This document shows positions 1 through 12,360 of a stretch of 64,000 nt of DNA, piece after piece (positions within the stretch are counted from its first letter, which is position 1; every line of letters begins with the position of its first letter). The stretch is from Panax quinquefolius (Eukaryota; Streptophyta; Magnoliopsida; Apiales; Araliaceae): NCBI GenBank assembly GCA_020205615.1, contig CM035170.1, positions 26,322,027 through 26,386,026 of the forward strand. The letters run 5' to 3'. The notes under the pieces were generated by a model. It was given only the letters and a program-made list of their open reading frames with translations. It was not told the DNA's origin and did no database searches. The position numbers and the translations under genes were made by a program.

Positions 1-1860
1 TCGAAATATATAAGCGAGGGTCCTAAGACCAAGAACCATGTCCATAGTTATAAGTAATCTTTCAACTTTAACTTTAATAGTCCTAAGACTATAGGGACTC
101 CTCGTACTTAGGGAAATCAGCCCTTCGTACAATGTATTGTGCACAAACATGTCAACGCTAAATGTAAATTATCCCCTAATAATAGGGTTGTTCATCTCAG
201 TATTTAGAATACAAGTCCTCACCAAATTAAGTTTGGTTTGGATACATTTCAAGGTAATTTGGAATTCAACAATCATCAACTAAGGATTAGTTGAATAAAA
301 AGTTTATAACGTTATGCTATGGAATAATCATAACTGAATCGACATTGTAAATTAAGGTCATGCTTTAGGAATAATCTAATAGCATAAGTATTGAATAATA
401 TCACATACCTTACTTGAACAATATTAAGCTAAGGTTAAAAATCTTATCCGAAATTTAGTATGGAGCATGCGTAATAAATAGTAAAAACTTGCTTTCAATG
501 TAACGATGGGTTTAGCGAACTTGCTTAATCATAAGAATAAACTTGCACAATGTAATAATAATAGAACTAATTCAACGAAAGTGTAAAATTAGAAAACTTG
601 CTTAACTATAAACAAGTTAGAACAACTCAAAAATGATTAGAAGTCAAACTTGCTTGAATAACATTAGAATTAGAGTTTGCTCGAATAAAGATTAAGAATA
701 AAAGAATTTGCTTTAAAGTAAGTAACTTGCTCAATGTAAAGAGGTAAGGTTTAGAAACTTGCCTCAAGCGTAAGCCATAATATTAAAACTCACGTTCACC
801 TACACATTTTAGTGGAATCACAATATCTTTTAGACATGTTAACATCCATTAACCAAATAACACCATCTCTAGCTAAACTTGTTAATTTAGTAAAAATCTT
901 ATGCTACTATATAAATATCAGAAATTTCAAGTGTTAACCTTCACAACACATATTTATTAATCATCGTGTACACTAATTTCTAACATATCGCATTCATTGT
1001 GTACACTAAGTCATAAACATAACGCTGCTCGTAGTAACTTTTTAATCATTTTACGACTTTTAATTTATCAATAACATATCACGGTTCTATTTTAATCTTC
1101 TTACTACATGTTTGACACATTAACATAACCTTAGACCAAGTGGTAAGGGTACTCAAGATCTCGCAGTTGTAGTGCAGGTCAATGTCTAAGATTGTGCGAG
1201 GGTATGCGTGGCAAACTTGCACACCAGACATAAGCATGGGACCCAAGACAATTTGTGCCATTTCGCTTGGTACCAGCACAGCAATTTTATACTGTATAAA
1301 AGTGTAACGTAACCGTAAACGTGATGAACAGAGAGCTATTTTTAGCCTAACTCAACACGTAATTTCACCCACAAAAGCAAAGTGAAATTAACATATACAA
1401 TTGATATAAAACTATTATAAACATGTTTCCTCACATATTCATTAACATAGAACACTTTAACAACAACTTTAACTAATTCAAATCCTCAAATTCCATATTT
1501 TTATATAAAAATTCCATTTTTGAGTTCCTTCACAAAAATTAACACTGTAATCACAGTTCTACACCAAATCACTTCGTTCAAACTACGTTCTCTTAGTTTC
1601 TTAATGGACTAGCATAATCAAAGCTCAATTTACAGTTTAACATACAAATTGACCACTAAAATTGGTACTTTTACAAGCCATATGAAATATATAAATAATG
1701 TCATTACTTTTCCTTCTTTTAAACGAAATTAGCATACGAATTCTTGTTCAAACACAAACTCTAATCATCACAACCACGTACAGTCACAAGTAATCAGTTG
1801 TATAGCAAGAATTCGAAAAAAAAATTGCATTCATAAAGTTTGAAGCTTCATGCCGTAAAA

Positions 1861-1909
<49 letters not shown>

Positions 1910-2737
1910 AGGTTAGAGAAAATACCTTCAAATTGCTTGATAATTCTTGCTAAAACCACTGAAATTGTTTTGGAAATTCTTAGGTTTTCTCTCAATCTCT
2001 CCCTCTATCCTCTCTCAAGTTCTCTAGAGCTTTTCTTCTTAGGCCAAATAACAATTCACGTAAAACTAATACACACTTAAACTGATAAACCATAATACAT
2101 CTAATTATTAGAATGCCAGTTACAAATATAACGCTTAGGTTATAAATATATTGTATCTATTATTTAATTTATTTTAATTGTTTTATTTAGATTATCTAAA
2201 AATTCAAAAAGTAAAAATCCAAAAGCCATAAGGCTTTGTTTGGCAAAAAGTCTTTAAAATAAAGACTTAATATTTTAAACCTTTGTTTAGGTTAAATCAA
2301 TTTAAAACTACTTTAATTATTTTAATAAACAATTTAGTTTATAATTTATAATCATATATTATTTATTTGGATTTCCATATCCAACATTAATCAAATAAAT
2401 TAATTACACATACTATATTTTAAATAAATATTCCACTTTAAACAATTATCACAAAATTATATTTTCATTATAATTTTATTTAAAAATTTAACATTCCACT
2501 TTAATTTATTAAATTAAAACAACAATATAACATCTCATATTATATTACAACTCTCTAAATTATAAATTAATTTTATTTAGAATATTATCTAATAAATTTA
2601 ATTCATAAATATTTACTAATAATAACCACATCAATAAAATATTTATTTCATCAATTTCAACAATAAACACATCAAATAAATATTTATATAATTCAATAAA
2701 TATCTAATATTACAATTTAAAATTCTGGATTGTTACA
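1..2737 (-). repeat. 3' LTR of chromovirus copy 1 (partial)
   Basis: This matches 36,690-39,375 almost base for base and ends in + orientation with GGATTGTTACA, so the LTR begins TGTAACAATCC on the minus strand. Its first few hundred bases lie outside the window. It contains a TA microsatellite (1,864-1,907, 44 bp) whose length differs in the sister LTRs (about 37 and 23 bp). Long AT-rich tracts at 2,150-2,730 hold no gene. The minus-strand reading frame at 1,079-1,279 lies in a segment that is scrambled between copies and is not a gene. Confidence 0.9.
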
Positions 2738-2751
2738 TCCTTCCCTCCTTA
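2738..2751 (-). promoter_or_regulatory. Polypurine tract, chromovirus copy 1
   Basis: The minus strand reads TAAGGAGGGAAGGA directly before the LTR start TGTAACAATC. A purine run abutting the 3' LTR is the plus-strand priming site of reverse transcription. It differs from the copy 2 tract by one extra G. Confidence 0.85.
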
Positions 2752-2846
2752 CAAGGATTCTGTCCCCAAAATCCCTACTCAAACAATCAAGTCGTCACAT
2801 TCTTCCCTTCTTACAAAGATTTTGTCACCAGAATCGAAGACACGGA

Positions 2847-4215
2847 CTAAACAAATAACTCAGGGTAATTCTTCATCATTTCAGCTTCGAGTTCCCACGT
2901 AGCCTCTTCGACATTGTGGTTTCTCCATATTACCTTCACATAAGGTATCACTTTATTCCTGAGCACTTGTTCTTTCCTATCGACTATCTGGATAGGAATC
3001 TCTTCATAAGATAAATCTTTACTAAACTGCAACAGTTCATACTCGATCACATGCTTGTAATCGGGTTTATACGGTCATGACAAACCATATAGCGTGAAAA
3101 ATGTTGTGCACGTGTTCTAATTCTGGAGGTAAAGCTACCTCGTAAGCCACTTCTCCCACTCTTCGTAGTATCTCGAAAGGTCCAATAAACATTGGGTTGA
3201 GCTTTCCTTTCTTGCCAAAATGAATTTTCCCCTTCCAAGGAAAAACTTTTAGGAAAATGAAATTTTATGCTTCAAATTCGCGATTCTACTTGTGTTGATC
3301 AGTATATTTCTTTTGTCTATCTTGAGCAGCTACTAATCTTGTTGTGATGAGTTTAACAACCTCAGCAGTTTGTTGAACCAGTTCTAGTCCTAATAGTTGG
3401 CGTTCGTCGACTTCATCCGGCCTGACAACTGGAGTTCTACACTTGTACAGCCAGTATAATGCTTCATAAAGCGGTATGTCGATGCTCGCATGGTAACTGT
3501 TGTTGTAGGCAAATTCCACCAATGGTAAATGTTCATCCTAGCTCCCTTTGAAGTCCATGATGCACGCTCTAAACATATCTTCTAACGTCTGGATTGTTCA
3601 TTCGCTTTGCCGTCGATTTCTTGGATGATATGATGTACCCATCCTCCTCGCTGCGTTCCCAAGCATTCTTGCGATTTCTTCCAATAATTTGATGTGAATC
3701 TCGGATCTCTATCGATACTATTGACCTTTGAACTCCATGTCTCGACACGATCTCTTTGACGTATAGTTTTTCCGGTGATAAAGATTAAATCTAATATTTA
3801 TGGGCAAAAAAAGCGTCTTTGATTTTGGTAATCTATCCACTATCACCCATATCGCATCGTATCCTTTCTGAGTTATTGGAAGACCTACAACAAAATCCAT
3901 TGTGATATGCTCCCACTTCCATTCTAGTATTTCTAACGGCTGAAATAATCCACTGGCCTTTGATGCTTGGCCTTCACTCTCTGACATGTCAAGCACTTCG
4001 CAATGCATTCTGCAACGTCTCTCTTCATATTTGGCCACCAAAAATGTCGTCGCAAATCAGAATACATTTTCGTACTTCCCGGATGAATCGAATATCTTGA
4101 GCTATGAGCTTCTGTCAAGATTTCCTCCTTAACATCCTGTACTTTATTTTTCGACCCTCAAATCTTAGCATTACATCAGTATCAGCCTTATATTTCACCT
4201 CTTTACGCTCGACCA
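2847..4215 (-). pseudogene. Broken integrase with C-terminal chromodomain, copy 1
   Basis: Minus-strand pieces give, in order, the zinc-binding HHCC region (YSIHPGSTKMY, HFWWPNMKRDVAECIAKCLTCQ), the catalytic-core start ([24 protein letters not shown]), the later FAYNNSYHASI block and, at the end, the chromodomain (IWRNHNVEEATWE). Chromodomains steer chromovirus integration to marked chromatin. The frame is broken many times: a stop replaces the tryptophan expected before DEHLPLVEF, another falls where SER is expected before TIQ, and scrambled patches such as 3,420-3,460 replace the conserved sequence kept in copy 2. No functional enzyme can be made. Confidence 0.85.
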
Positions 4216-5733
4216 CGCTTTCCTTTATTTTTCTGCATTCTTCATTCTATTGTTGTGCATACTTCACCTTGTCCACCAAGTTTGGACTAGCTTCTATCTG
4301 GTACAATTTTTCATCGGATTCTTTTTGAAATTTGATTTTCAGCTCTAACCTTGTCATTCTTTGAAATGAGCTCCTCGTGGTTGGTTAATAACATCAACTT
4401 TTCTCCGCCTTTCCTACTCAAGGCATCCATGAACCACGTTTGTTTTTTTCGGATGATAAAAGATCTCATGATCGTAATCTTTTATCAATTCCATCTATCT
4501 TTTTTGACGTATGTTCAGGTCCTTCTGAGTAAAAATATACCTCTGACTCTTATGGTTTGTGTAGATCTCACATTTTTCTCCATAGAGATAGTGTATCCAT
4601 ATCTTTAGAGCAAATACTCACTTGCACTTAACTCTAAATCATGAGTCGGATACCCTTTCTCATAGTCCTTCAGCTGTCTTGATGCATATGCAATATCCTT
4701 GTCATTCTACATAAGAACACAACACAATCCTTTATGTGAGGCATCACTATACACCACAAAGTTTCCGTATTATCCGTAATGACAACACATGTGCCACACT
4801 TAACTTCCTCTTCAAATCTTGAAAACTCTTTTCACACTTCTTCGTTCAAACAAATTTTCTGACTTTCCTTGTCAAATTTGTTAGCGAAATAACTATCTTG
4901 GAAAAATCTTGAATAAACCGTCTATAATAATCCCAAGTGGATCCCAAGAAACTCCTCACTTCCGACGGTATTCTTGGTTGTTCCCAATTCATTACGGCTT
5001 CAACTTTTGATGGATCCACTGAAATCCTATCTTTGTCAATCACATGCCCAAGAAATTGTACACGATCTATCCAAAATTCACACTTGGAGAATTTCGCGTA
5101 CAACTTTTCCTTTCTTAGTGTTTCCAACGTTAAACGTAAATGTTCCACGTGTTCTTCTTGAGTTTTGGAATACACCAGAATGTCATCGATAAATACTACC
5201 ACAAACTTGTCTAAGAATGGTTTAAACACCATGTTCATCAAATCCATGAATGCAGCAAGGGCGTTTGTCAAACCAAAAGACATCACCAGAAACTCGTAAT
5301 GTCCATACCAAGTTCTGAATGTCGTTCTAGGTATATCCTCCTTTCTTACCTTCAATTGGTGATATCCACTTCTCAAATCTATTTTTGAGAAGTATTTAGC
5401 ACCCTTCAATTAATCAAACAAGTCATCTATTCATGGTGATAGATATTTATTCTTAATAGTGACTTTGTTTAATTCTCTATAATCAATGCAAAGACGCAGC
5501 GTTGACCCATCCTTCTTCTCCATGAATAACATCGGCGCTCCCCACGGTGATACGCTTGGTGGAATATACTTCTTATCTAATAGTTCTTGCAATTGTGCCA
5601 TCAGTTCCTTCATCTCTACCGGAGTCATTCTATATGGGGCCTTCGATATCGGTGTTGTTCCTGGCGCTAAGTTGATCACGAACTCAATCTCTCTGTCAGG
5701 CGAAAGTCTTGGCAAATCCTCCTGGAAACACAT
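4216..5733 (-). pseudogene. Broken reverse transcriptase and RNase H, copy 1
   Basis: At 5,431-5,733 the minus strand encodes the RT N-terminal part ([28 protein letters not shown]). At 4,846-5,409 it encodes the palm with the catalytic [11 protein letters not shown] (the xxDD motif) and the RT/RNase H connection, followed by degraded RNase H. A stop in the loop between 5,431 and 5,409 is shared with copy 2. RNase H from 4,216 to 4,840 is interrupted several times, including a stop where tryptophan is expected before the MELIKDYD equivalent. Motif order and spacing match the Ty3/gypsy RT family. Confidence 0.87.
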
Positions 5734-6323
5734 CTATAAATTCCCTAACCATTGTTATCTCTTCCAGTTTCACACCCTTCTTCTGAGTATCGACTATGTA
5801 AGCTAAATAACCCCTTTGCCTTGACTTAACAACTTGGCCTTCATAATCATCCAAACATCTCTTTTGTCTCAGAGATTTGCTACCATAGAAAACTACCTTT
5901 TGACGAAGTCATAAGGTTTACATTTCTTTTGGAAATCAATTATCGCTCCATAATTGAAATGTACCAATCCATTCCCAAAATAACATCAAACTCTCCAAGT
6001 CTAATCGTAATTAAATCTACCATCATGATATTCCCTTAATATTCACCCTACGATTCATGTATATGAATCCTAACAGAATTACTTCCTATTCATAATTTCT
6101 ATGTTTAAAGGAAGTTCAATTCTTCACTAGCGCCCTAACTTCTTGGCAAATTCATTAGATATAAGCGAGCAAGTAGCACCCGAATCAAATAATACATAAG
6201 CATCAATATCATTGATTGGGATAATACGACACCACATTCTTTGATTGCACAGCATCTTGCACAGTCATGTTGAAGGTTCTGGCTATGGGTTTGTTTGATG
6301 CCATTGGTCCAGCAATGGCCCAT
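5734..6323 (-). pseudogene. Broken aspartic protease region, copy 1
   Basis: The equivalent segment of copy 2 is open and carries the protease motif [12 protein letters not shown]. Here it is split by frameshifts: the 6,135-6,323 frame starts in the Gag/protease linker, then runs out of frame through the region holding the active site. Small indels at 5,930-6,130 relative to copy 2 cause the breaks. The 106-codon plus-strand frame over 5,486-5,806 is a shadow of this region and of RT. Confidence 0.75.
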
Positions 6324-7360
6324 GTACCACCACTGCTACCTCCCTTGATTCCTGCTGTCTCTCAAGCCTTCTTCTTAGGCACTCACGAGAAAAGTGATCC
6401 TTGGACACTTACGTGAAACAAACATTCTTCTTGGGTTGATTGCAATTTGGGGCGATGTGACCCTCCCAGCCACTGATTAAAGCATACCATTTCCCCATTA
6501 AGAACACCCCCTTGTGAAACTTCCCACTTATAGCACATGATTCGAACTTATTATTCTATTGGTTACCCTGCTGAGTTCCAGCACCCACATTTCCATTCCA
6601 CTTTCTCTTCAGGTTATTTTTACCATTTCCACTATCACCACTACCATTCTTAACCTCTACTTCATTCTTCTTCTTTTTCAGTTCTTGATTGAACTTTGTT
6701 ACCACCTCGCCTCCACCGTCAGCTAGAATTGCCTTCTCCAATACCGCTGCGAATGTTTTCAATTTGAAGCAGGGAGACCCTATCAGTACAACCGTGGGTT
6801 TGATCCATGTTCAAATCTCTTAGCTTATGCTCATCATCGTGCTAACTTGATATGGCGCAAACCTCGCCAACTCGTTGAATTTTACGGTATATTCTGATAC
6901 CGTCATCGTTCCCTGCTTCAGTTCTAAAAACTGCACTTGTAGCTGACTCTTCGAACTCTCTGGGAAATAAGTCTCAAAGAATATCTCCTTAAACCTATCC
7001 CAAGTCATAACCCATTGACCTCCTCGAGTTTTATTAGCCTGCCACCAATAATTAGCCTCTAATTTCAACATGAATATTGAAAAAGAAGTCTTCTGATCCT
7101 CCCCTACTCTCACAACATCGAATACTTTCTCTACCTTCATGATCCGTGTCTGTGCCTCAACTGGATTCATGGACCCCTAAAATTCTAGTGGTCCAACCAC
7201 CTTGAAGTCCTTAAATGTTGTAGCTTGATTATCTTTGTTGATTCGCAGTGAACGTCAGTAGTAATGCCACCAAATTTGCCGGACTGGGTTAGCATCAACA
7301 TTGTCGTTATTGGTGGTTCTCTCAGCGGTTCTTTGTCGTGGTTGACGTCTTGGAGATATT
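6324..7360 (-). pseudogene. Broken gag (capsid and nucleocapsid), copy 1
   Basis: Frames at 6,556-6,762 and 6,820-7,170 carry the retrotransposon Gag signature (ANYWWQANKTRGGQWVMTWD followed by FKEIFFETYFPES, then SEYTVKFNELARFAPYQVS) and a basic, Asn/Lys-rich tail. The start codon used in copy 2 (MSRRRQPRQ) is ATA here, at about 7,357. The nucleocapsid zinc knuckles near 6,400-6,480 are scrambled. Gag packages the RNA into virus-like particles; this copy cannot. Confidence 0.83.
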
Positions 7361-7662
7361 TTCTGTTAAAATGCACTTATTAGATTATTACTCAATTTCT
7401 TTTAAGTATTTTCTACTTAGCTTGCATTTCATAAAAGAAATCATCACATGACACATAACACTTTGAATAAATTAAAAAAATAACTTTTATTTATTCATAA
7501 TCTTTTTGAAAACATAAGAACAATAGCATCACTGCTATTTACATTACTTTCCTGAGCTACTAAAGTTTCAGGATAACATCATCATCATATCCCATAGGTT
7601 ACCCAACACTTGGGATGTACATATTAATTAACATTTTATTAATCGCATAACAGGTACACTCC
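7361..7662. other. Non-coding spacer between upstream ORF and gag, copy 1
   Basis: About 300 bp of AT-rich sequence with no reading frame shared between the two copies. It separates the extra ORF from gag on the minus strand and is nearly identical in copy 2 (43,991-44,256). Confidence 0.6.
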
Positions 7663-8411
7663 CTACGATGTCCTACTAAGATACTGCATAGCCTTACGAC
7701 GCTCTTCCTCCATAATCCGAAACATTGTTCTGCGATCTAATATGAATGATGGCAGCATCTCGAACTGAATTGGATAACCCGTGACCCGATCTTGAGCTCG
7801 ATTAATCACGGTAGTGAATACATTATTCATCTCCTCCATCTTCATCGTTTTTGTTTTTGCATCTCTTACTGCTATATCCCGGCTCGTTGAAAAACTTCCT
7901 CATATGCGTCTTCGGCTCTTGCCCTGTTAGTAGATTCTTCATGCAGCTTGTTCTTCAATTCTGTGATCTCCTCTATCAATTGTTCTTTCTCTCTTTCAGT
8001 GTGGGCCAGCTTCTCTTCGACATTAGTCAGACGTTCATCTCAATCTTGGATCTCATCGTCCTTCTGTGCCATCGAGGTCTATTGTTCAGCTACTATCTCT
8101 TACAACTCCTCGACGGTATCCTAAAGTTCAACATTGCAGTCGTAGACTTCATCATACATACGAGCGTCTATCGAGCTCAGTTGAACTTCTTCCTCCTCGT
8201 CCTCCTCGTCCTTATTCGACTATGGCAGCTCAACGGGATCCTCCTCATCCGTCTCCACATCATCATCCTCATCTTCAACCACTGTGACCAACGAGGCTGA
8301 CTCCCGTGGAAGTAGTTGCTCCCAAACCACCTGAATGTCACGAGACTCCTCTTCTCTAGGCATCTGAGATCCTTCCTCCCTAGCCTGACTGGATTCTCCG
8401 ACATTTGTCAT
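7663..8411 (-). pseudogene. Extra ORF upstream of gag, acidic and coiled-coil-like, broken, copy 1
   Basis: A minus-strand ATG at 8,411 opens a frame beginning MTNVGESSQAREEGSQMP, which passes through a strongly acidic stretch (VVEDEDDDVETDEEDP). Sequence further along, in more than one frame, is rich in Glu, Lys, Leu and Gln with heptad-like spacing, including TNVEEKLAHTEREKEQL. The last part (7,663-7,845) reads MKMEEMNNVFTTVINRAQDR and ends at a stop near 7,663. Several stops and at least one frameshift interrupt it. I do not recognise a family. The same block occurs upstream of gag in copy 2, so it belongs to the element. A structural or RNA-binding role is conceivable but not shown. Confidence 0.55.
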
Positions 8412-8603
8412 TCTGACAACAAAATTTTATGTTTTAATTATTAATCATTACTACTCGACACTCACGAGCACATATGTTATAAACACATAAGCACATAAGT
8501 GTTTTATTACTTCTTCCTTAAAAATCGATAAGAGTTTATCACCACTATCTTTTCAAAGGTTACTTCCTAAGGCTTTTTCCCCACCTAAGGTTCATAACCT
8601 TAA

Positions 8604-8615
8604 GCTTTGATATTA
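8604..8615 (-). promoter_or_regulatory. Degraded primer binding site, copy 1
   Basis: The minus strand reads TAATATCAAAGC 3 bp after the 5' LTR. Copy 2 has TGGTATCAAAGC at the same place, close to the complement of the initiator methionine tRNA 3' end. Two G-to-A type changes weaken the match here. Confidence 0.7.
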
Positions 8616-8618
8616 ACT

Positions 8619-10097
8619 TGTGACACCCCCAAATCCATCGTACTTTATACCCAAAGGATTTGGTGTTCACTTAATAAAATATTCACATCTAATTACCCAA
8701 TCATAATAAAATTAGATAATAAACCTTCTCATTAAAGGATTACATTAATAAAAATCTCTCAGGTTATCTAACCTTTAAATACAAACATTCATATACGGAC
8801 AATTAAATAATCTTTATTACAATAATTCAAATAAAGTGTGACAATAAAAATGTCAACATATTACAAGTCTTCAATACTTATTCATCTTTCCCTTTCCCTT
8901 ACTAGTGCTAGGTACGTCGATCTTCTCAACTTTAACTGTAAAGTTATATAAGCAAGAGTGAGCAAACAAAGCTCACTTGAAATAATAATGAATAAAATCT
9001 TTCAACTTAAACTTTAACAGTCCTAAGACTATAAGGACTCCTCGTACTTATAGGGATAAGCCCTTCGCACAATGTATTATGCACAAACATTTCAACGTTA
9101 AGCGTAAATTATCCCCTAATAATAGGGTTGTTCATCTCAGTATTTAGAATACAAGTCCTCACCAATGTAAGTTTGGTTTGGATACATTTCTAGGTAATTT
9201 GGAATTCAACGGTCATCAACTAAGGATTAGTTGAATAAAAAGTTAATAACGTTATGCTGTGGAATAATCATAACTGAATCGACATTGTAAATTAAGATCA
9301 TGCTTTAGGAATAATCTAATAGCATAAGTATTGAATAATATCACATAACTTGCTTGAACAATATTAAGCTAAGGTTAAAAATCTTATCTAAAATTTGGTA
9401 TGGAGCAGGCATAATAAATAGTAATATACTTGCTCAATGTAACAATGGGTTTAGAGAACTTGCTCATTCATAAGAATAAACTTGCACAATGTAATAATAA
9501 TAGAACTAATTCAACAAAAGTGTAGAATTAGAAAATTTGCTTAACTATAAACAAGTTAGAACAACTCAATAATGATTAGAAGTCAAACTTGCTTGAATAA
9601 CGTTAGAATTAGAGCTTGCTAGAATAAAGATTAAAAATAAAAGAATTTTCTTTAAAATAAGTAACTTGCTAAATGTAAAGAATTAAGGTTTAGAAACTTG
9701 CCTCAAGCGTAAGCTATAATATTAAAACTCACGTTCACCTACACATTTTAGTGGAACCACAATATCTATTAGACATGTTAACATCCACTTACCAAATAAC
9801 ACCATCTCTAGCTAAACTTGTTAATTTAGTACAAATCTTATGCTACTATATAAATATCAGAAATTTCAAGTGTTAACCTTTACAACACTTATTTATTAAT
9901 CCTCATGTACACTAATTTCTAACATATCGTATTCATTCAGGTACACTAAGTCATAACATAACACGTCAAGAACTTACTAATCATTTTTACAACTTTGAAT
10001 TTATCAATGACATATCACTTTGCTGTTTTTAATCTTTCTTACTACATGTTTGACACATTAACATAACCTTAGACCAAGTGGTAAAGGTACTCAAGAT
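8619..10097 (-). repeat. 5' LTR of chromovirus copy 1 (partial, ends in gap)
   Basis: It starts in + orientation with TGTGACACCCCC and matches 45,256-46,736 closely, including variants not found in either 3' LTR (for example the absence of a block of about 105 bp near the start). It stops where the N run begins, about half way along the expected 3.0 kb. Confidence 0.9.
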
Positions 10098-10197
10098 NNN
10101 NNNNNNNNNNNNNNNNNNNNNNNNNNNNNNNNNNNNNNNNNNNNNNNNNNNNNNNNNNNNNNNNNNNNNNNNNNNNNNNNNNNNNNNNNNNNNNNNN
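10098..10197. other. Assembly gap of 100 N
   Basis: Exactly 100 N, a common convention for a gap of unknown size. Left is a chromovirus LTR; right is unrelated sequence, so the other half of the LTR and an unknown amount of DNA are missing. Adjacency across it should not be trusted. Confidence 0.98.
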
Positions 10198-11026
10198 AAA
10201 ATGAGCTCATTACGACTTAAAATGAGCAAGTTATGACTATTTCAATATTTAGGTTTTTCCGAAAATGACGCTATAACCGGAGTTCTATAACTCCGATGAC
10301 CATGAAATTTAAACTAGAAGCTCAAGTTAACATGTGTAAGGTCCTGCCAAGATTTGGGAATTTTGGAGTTAACCTTGAGGTAGCTAATTTCTTAAGAATT
10401 AATTAGAAATTGATTTTTGAAAAATAGTAAATGAATTTTAAAATTCCGAGAAAAATATATTTTCATTATGGGACTATATTATGCTAAATCCCAGAAAAAG
10501 AAATATTTTGGGACTGATTTGGTATTTTTCATGAAAATAGTTTAATTCTGAACATATGAGTTAAATATGTTATGTGAAGTAACAAAGTTGAAAATAGGAT
10601 TTTATGGCTAAAGAATCTATATATGAGAGTATATGCATATTTTTTGAGAGATTTGATAATTGGTAATGATATCTTATGAGTATGGCATTTTGAATGATTA
10701 AATGCATTATATGGTAAAAGCGTAAACAATTAAGATAAATTGTTTATAAATTTAAGAAGTGATTAAAATATTGTTATAATATTAATGATATTAGATTATG
10801 AGATTATTAAGTGATTGATAACATGGGGATATTCTTGAATCTGGATAAATTATATTATAAATGTTTAATATTTATCCTTTATCTCATTTGATTGATTCTT
10901 TATATCATTATCCTCTTATTGCTTATTTTATGTTGAAAGTCATCATATTTAACAGTAGTGCATAGATGGACTTGTATGATTATGACCGAGGATTGTTTAG
11001 GTATAATCATAACCGTAATTGAAAAC

Positions 11027-11395
11027 ACACAATTATCTTTGGTAGTAGTGCATGGATAATTTGTGGTCGTGATACTAATGAATACCGCAATTATCTTTGG
11101 CCATAGTGCGTGGATAATTTGTGGTCATTAATACTAATGAATACACAATTATCTTTGGTAGTAGTGCATGGATAATTTGTGGTCGTGATACTAATGAATA
11201 CACAATTATCTTTGGTAGTAATGCATGGATAATTTGTGGTCGTTGATACTAATGAATACACAATTATCTTTAGTAGTAGTGCATGGATAATTGTGGTCGT
11301 GATCTTAATGAATACACAATTATCTTTGGTAGTAGTGCTTGGATAATTTGTGGTCGTGATACTAACGAATATCCTTGGCCATTGGTGCATGGATA
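11027..11395 (+). repeat. Tandem array of about six 58-bp units
   Basis: The word AATTATCTTT recurs at 11,031, 11,089, 11,147, 11,204, 11,262 and about 11,317, a period of 56-58 bp. Each unit continues with a GTGCATGGATAATTTGTGG-like core. Units differ by a few substitutions and 1-2 bp indels. This is a minisatellite within an LTR-type region; units abut directly, so it is not a CRISPR array. Confidence 0.9.
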
Positions 11396-11616
11396 ATTAA
11401 ATGGTCGTATCTTATTAAGTCGCTGCGTCTCAAAGATTATTGGTTTCTGAGTTGTATATCTTTTAGCTTTGTAGTGCAAAGATGAATTGTTAATGAATAG
11501 TTTTGGCTGATTTCAAAGATGAATTTAATATTTTTAAGCGATAAATGTATTCAAAGGTATCCTCATCTCTTTATCATACCAGTCGTGCGTACCCTAATTT
11601 CGGAAATAAATTCCAT

Positions 11617-11628
11617 AAGGAGGGAGAT
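11617..11628 (+). promoter_or_regulatory. Polypurine tract of plus-strand gypsy element
   Basis: AAGGAGGGAGAT sits directly before the LTR start TGTGAGACCC. This purine run is the usual end of the internal region in chromoviruses and fixes the element's orientation as plus. Confidence 0.82.
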
Positions 11629-12351
11629 TGTGAGACCCAGTTTTATTAATAAAGATTTAAATTTTATTTAAATAATTTTTAATATTATGGTGTGAATTTG
11701 AGATAATATTATAGTTGTGGGTAGTATTTATAAATTTTGCAAAGTATGCAAGTGGTTATATTATATTCGATTGGTGGGGAATATTCGGTTTAGCGAGGAA
11801 TATTAAATGCAACTACTCAATCATTGGTGGACCCAACAATGTATTATTATCGGATTGAAAATGACAAAAATATTTTATTAAAATAATAATGAAGTTTTGA
11901 AGTAATTCTTGTTGAACTACTCGGTAGTAAAAGTACGATGTCGTGTGGTTGCATAGTAACACGGTATTGATTATTGATGCTTATGTGAGAAGTCACTCGG
12001 TTTGATTCCATTATTGTGATTAATAATATGAATTATTATAGCGATAATGACGTTTTGTTTTATTCATTATTATTAGCGTAATAAAGCGAAAACATCTTTA
12101 TATAAAATAGAATACTTTATTAAAGTTATTACATAAATAGAATATATTATATTTTATTATGCATAGTGTTGCATAGTGTTATCGCATAGTGTTTTGCATA
12201 GTATTGCATAGTGTTTGCATAGTAAAATGTTTTATATAAATAGAATATATTATATTTTATTTAAAAGATTTTCTTTAAATATGGACCGTCAGATTAAAAT
12301 AAATCAATCTGCCGGACCGTTCATGGATTAATTCTTATGCATTCCATTTTC

Positions 12352-12360
12352 TATAAATAG
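12352..12360 (+). promoter_or_regulatory. LTR TATA box
   Basis: TATAAATAG in a GC-poor context, followed within about 50 bp by purine-rich leader (GAGAGAGAAATTATAGAGAG). This fits the U3/R boundary of the surrounding LTR. Start site not shown. Confidence 0.5.

Larger units (their letters stand above)
1..10097 (-). mobile_element. Ty3/gypsy chromovirus (Tekay-like), copy 1, both ends cut
   Basis: Reading the minus strand from high to low coordinates gives partial 5' LTR, a degraded primer binding site, an extra ORF, gag, protease, reverse transcriptase, RNase H, integrase with chromodomain, polypurine tract and 3' LTR. Integrase after RNase H defines Ty3/gypsy, and a chromodomain after integrase defines a chromovirus; the Tekay assignment is inferred from the pol motifs and the long LTR. 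The internal part (2,738-8,618) is 5.88 kb, almost exactly the length of copy 2 at 39,376-45,255. The 3' LTR runs off the window and the 5' LTR stops at the N gap. Every coding module has stops or frameshifts, so the element is dead. Confidence 0.93.
10198..11628 (+). repeat. Plus-strand gypsy fragment upstream of a 3' LTR
   Basis: No pol sequence is visible. The segment resembles part of the LTR that follows: a block around 10,965 (reading TATGATTATGACCGAGGAT) resembles one at about 13,300 in that LTR. It holds a tandem array (see next entry) and ends in the TTCGGAAATAAATTCC and purine-run context typical of a Ty3/gypsy 3' end. It is probably a rearranged or truncated LTR piece of the same family. 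The minus-strand frames at 10,529-11,479 are by-products of the array and AT-rich DNA. Confidence 0.5.

Noticed and set aside
11027..11395. CRISPR-like direct repeats
   Set aside because: Units of 56-58 bp abut without unique spacers, and the DNA is plant retrotransposon; it is a minisatellite.
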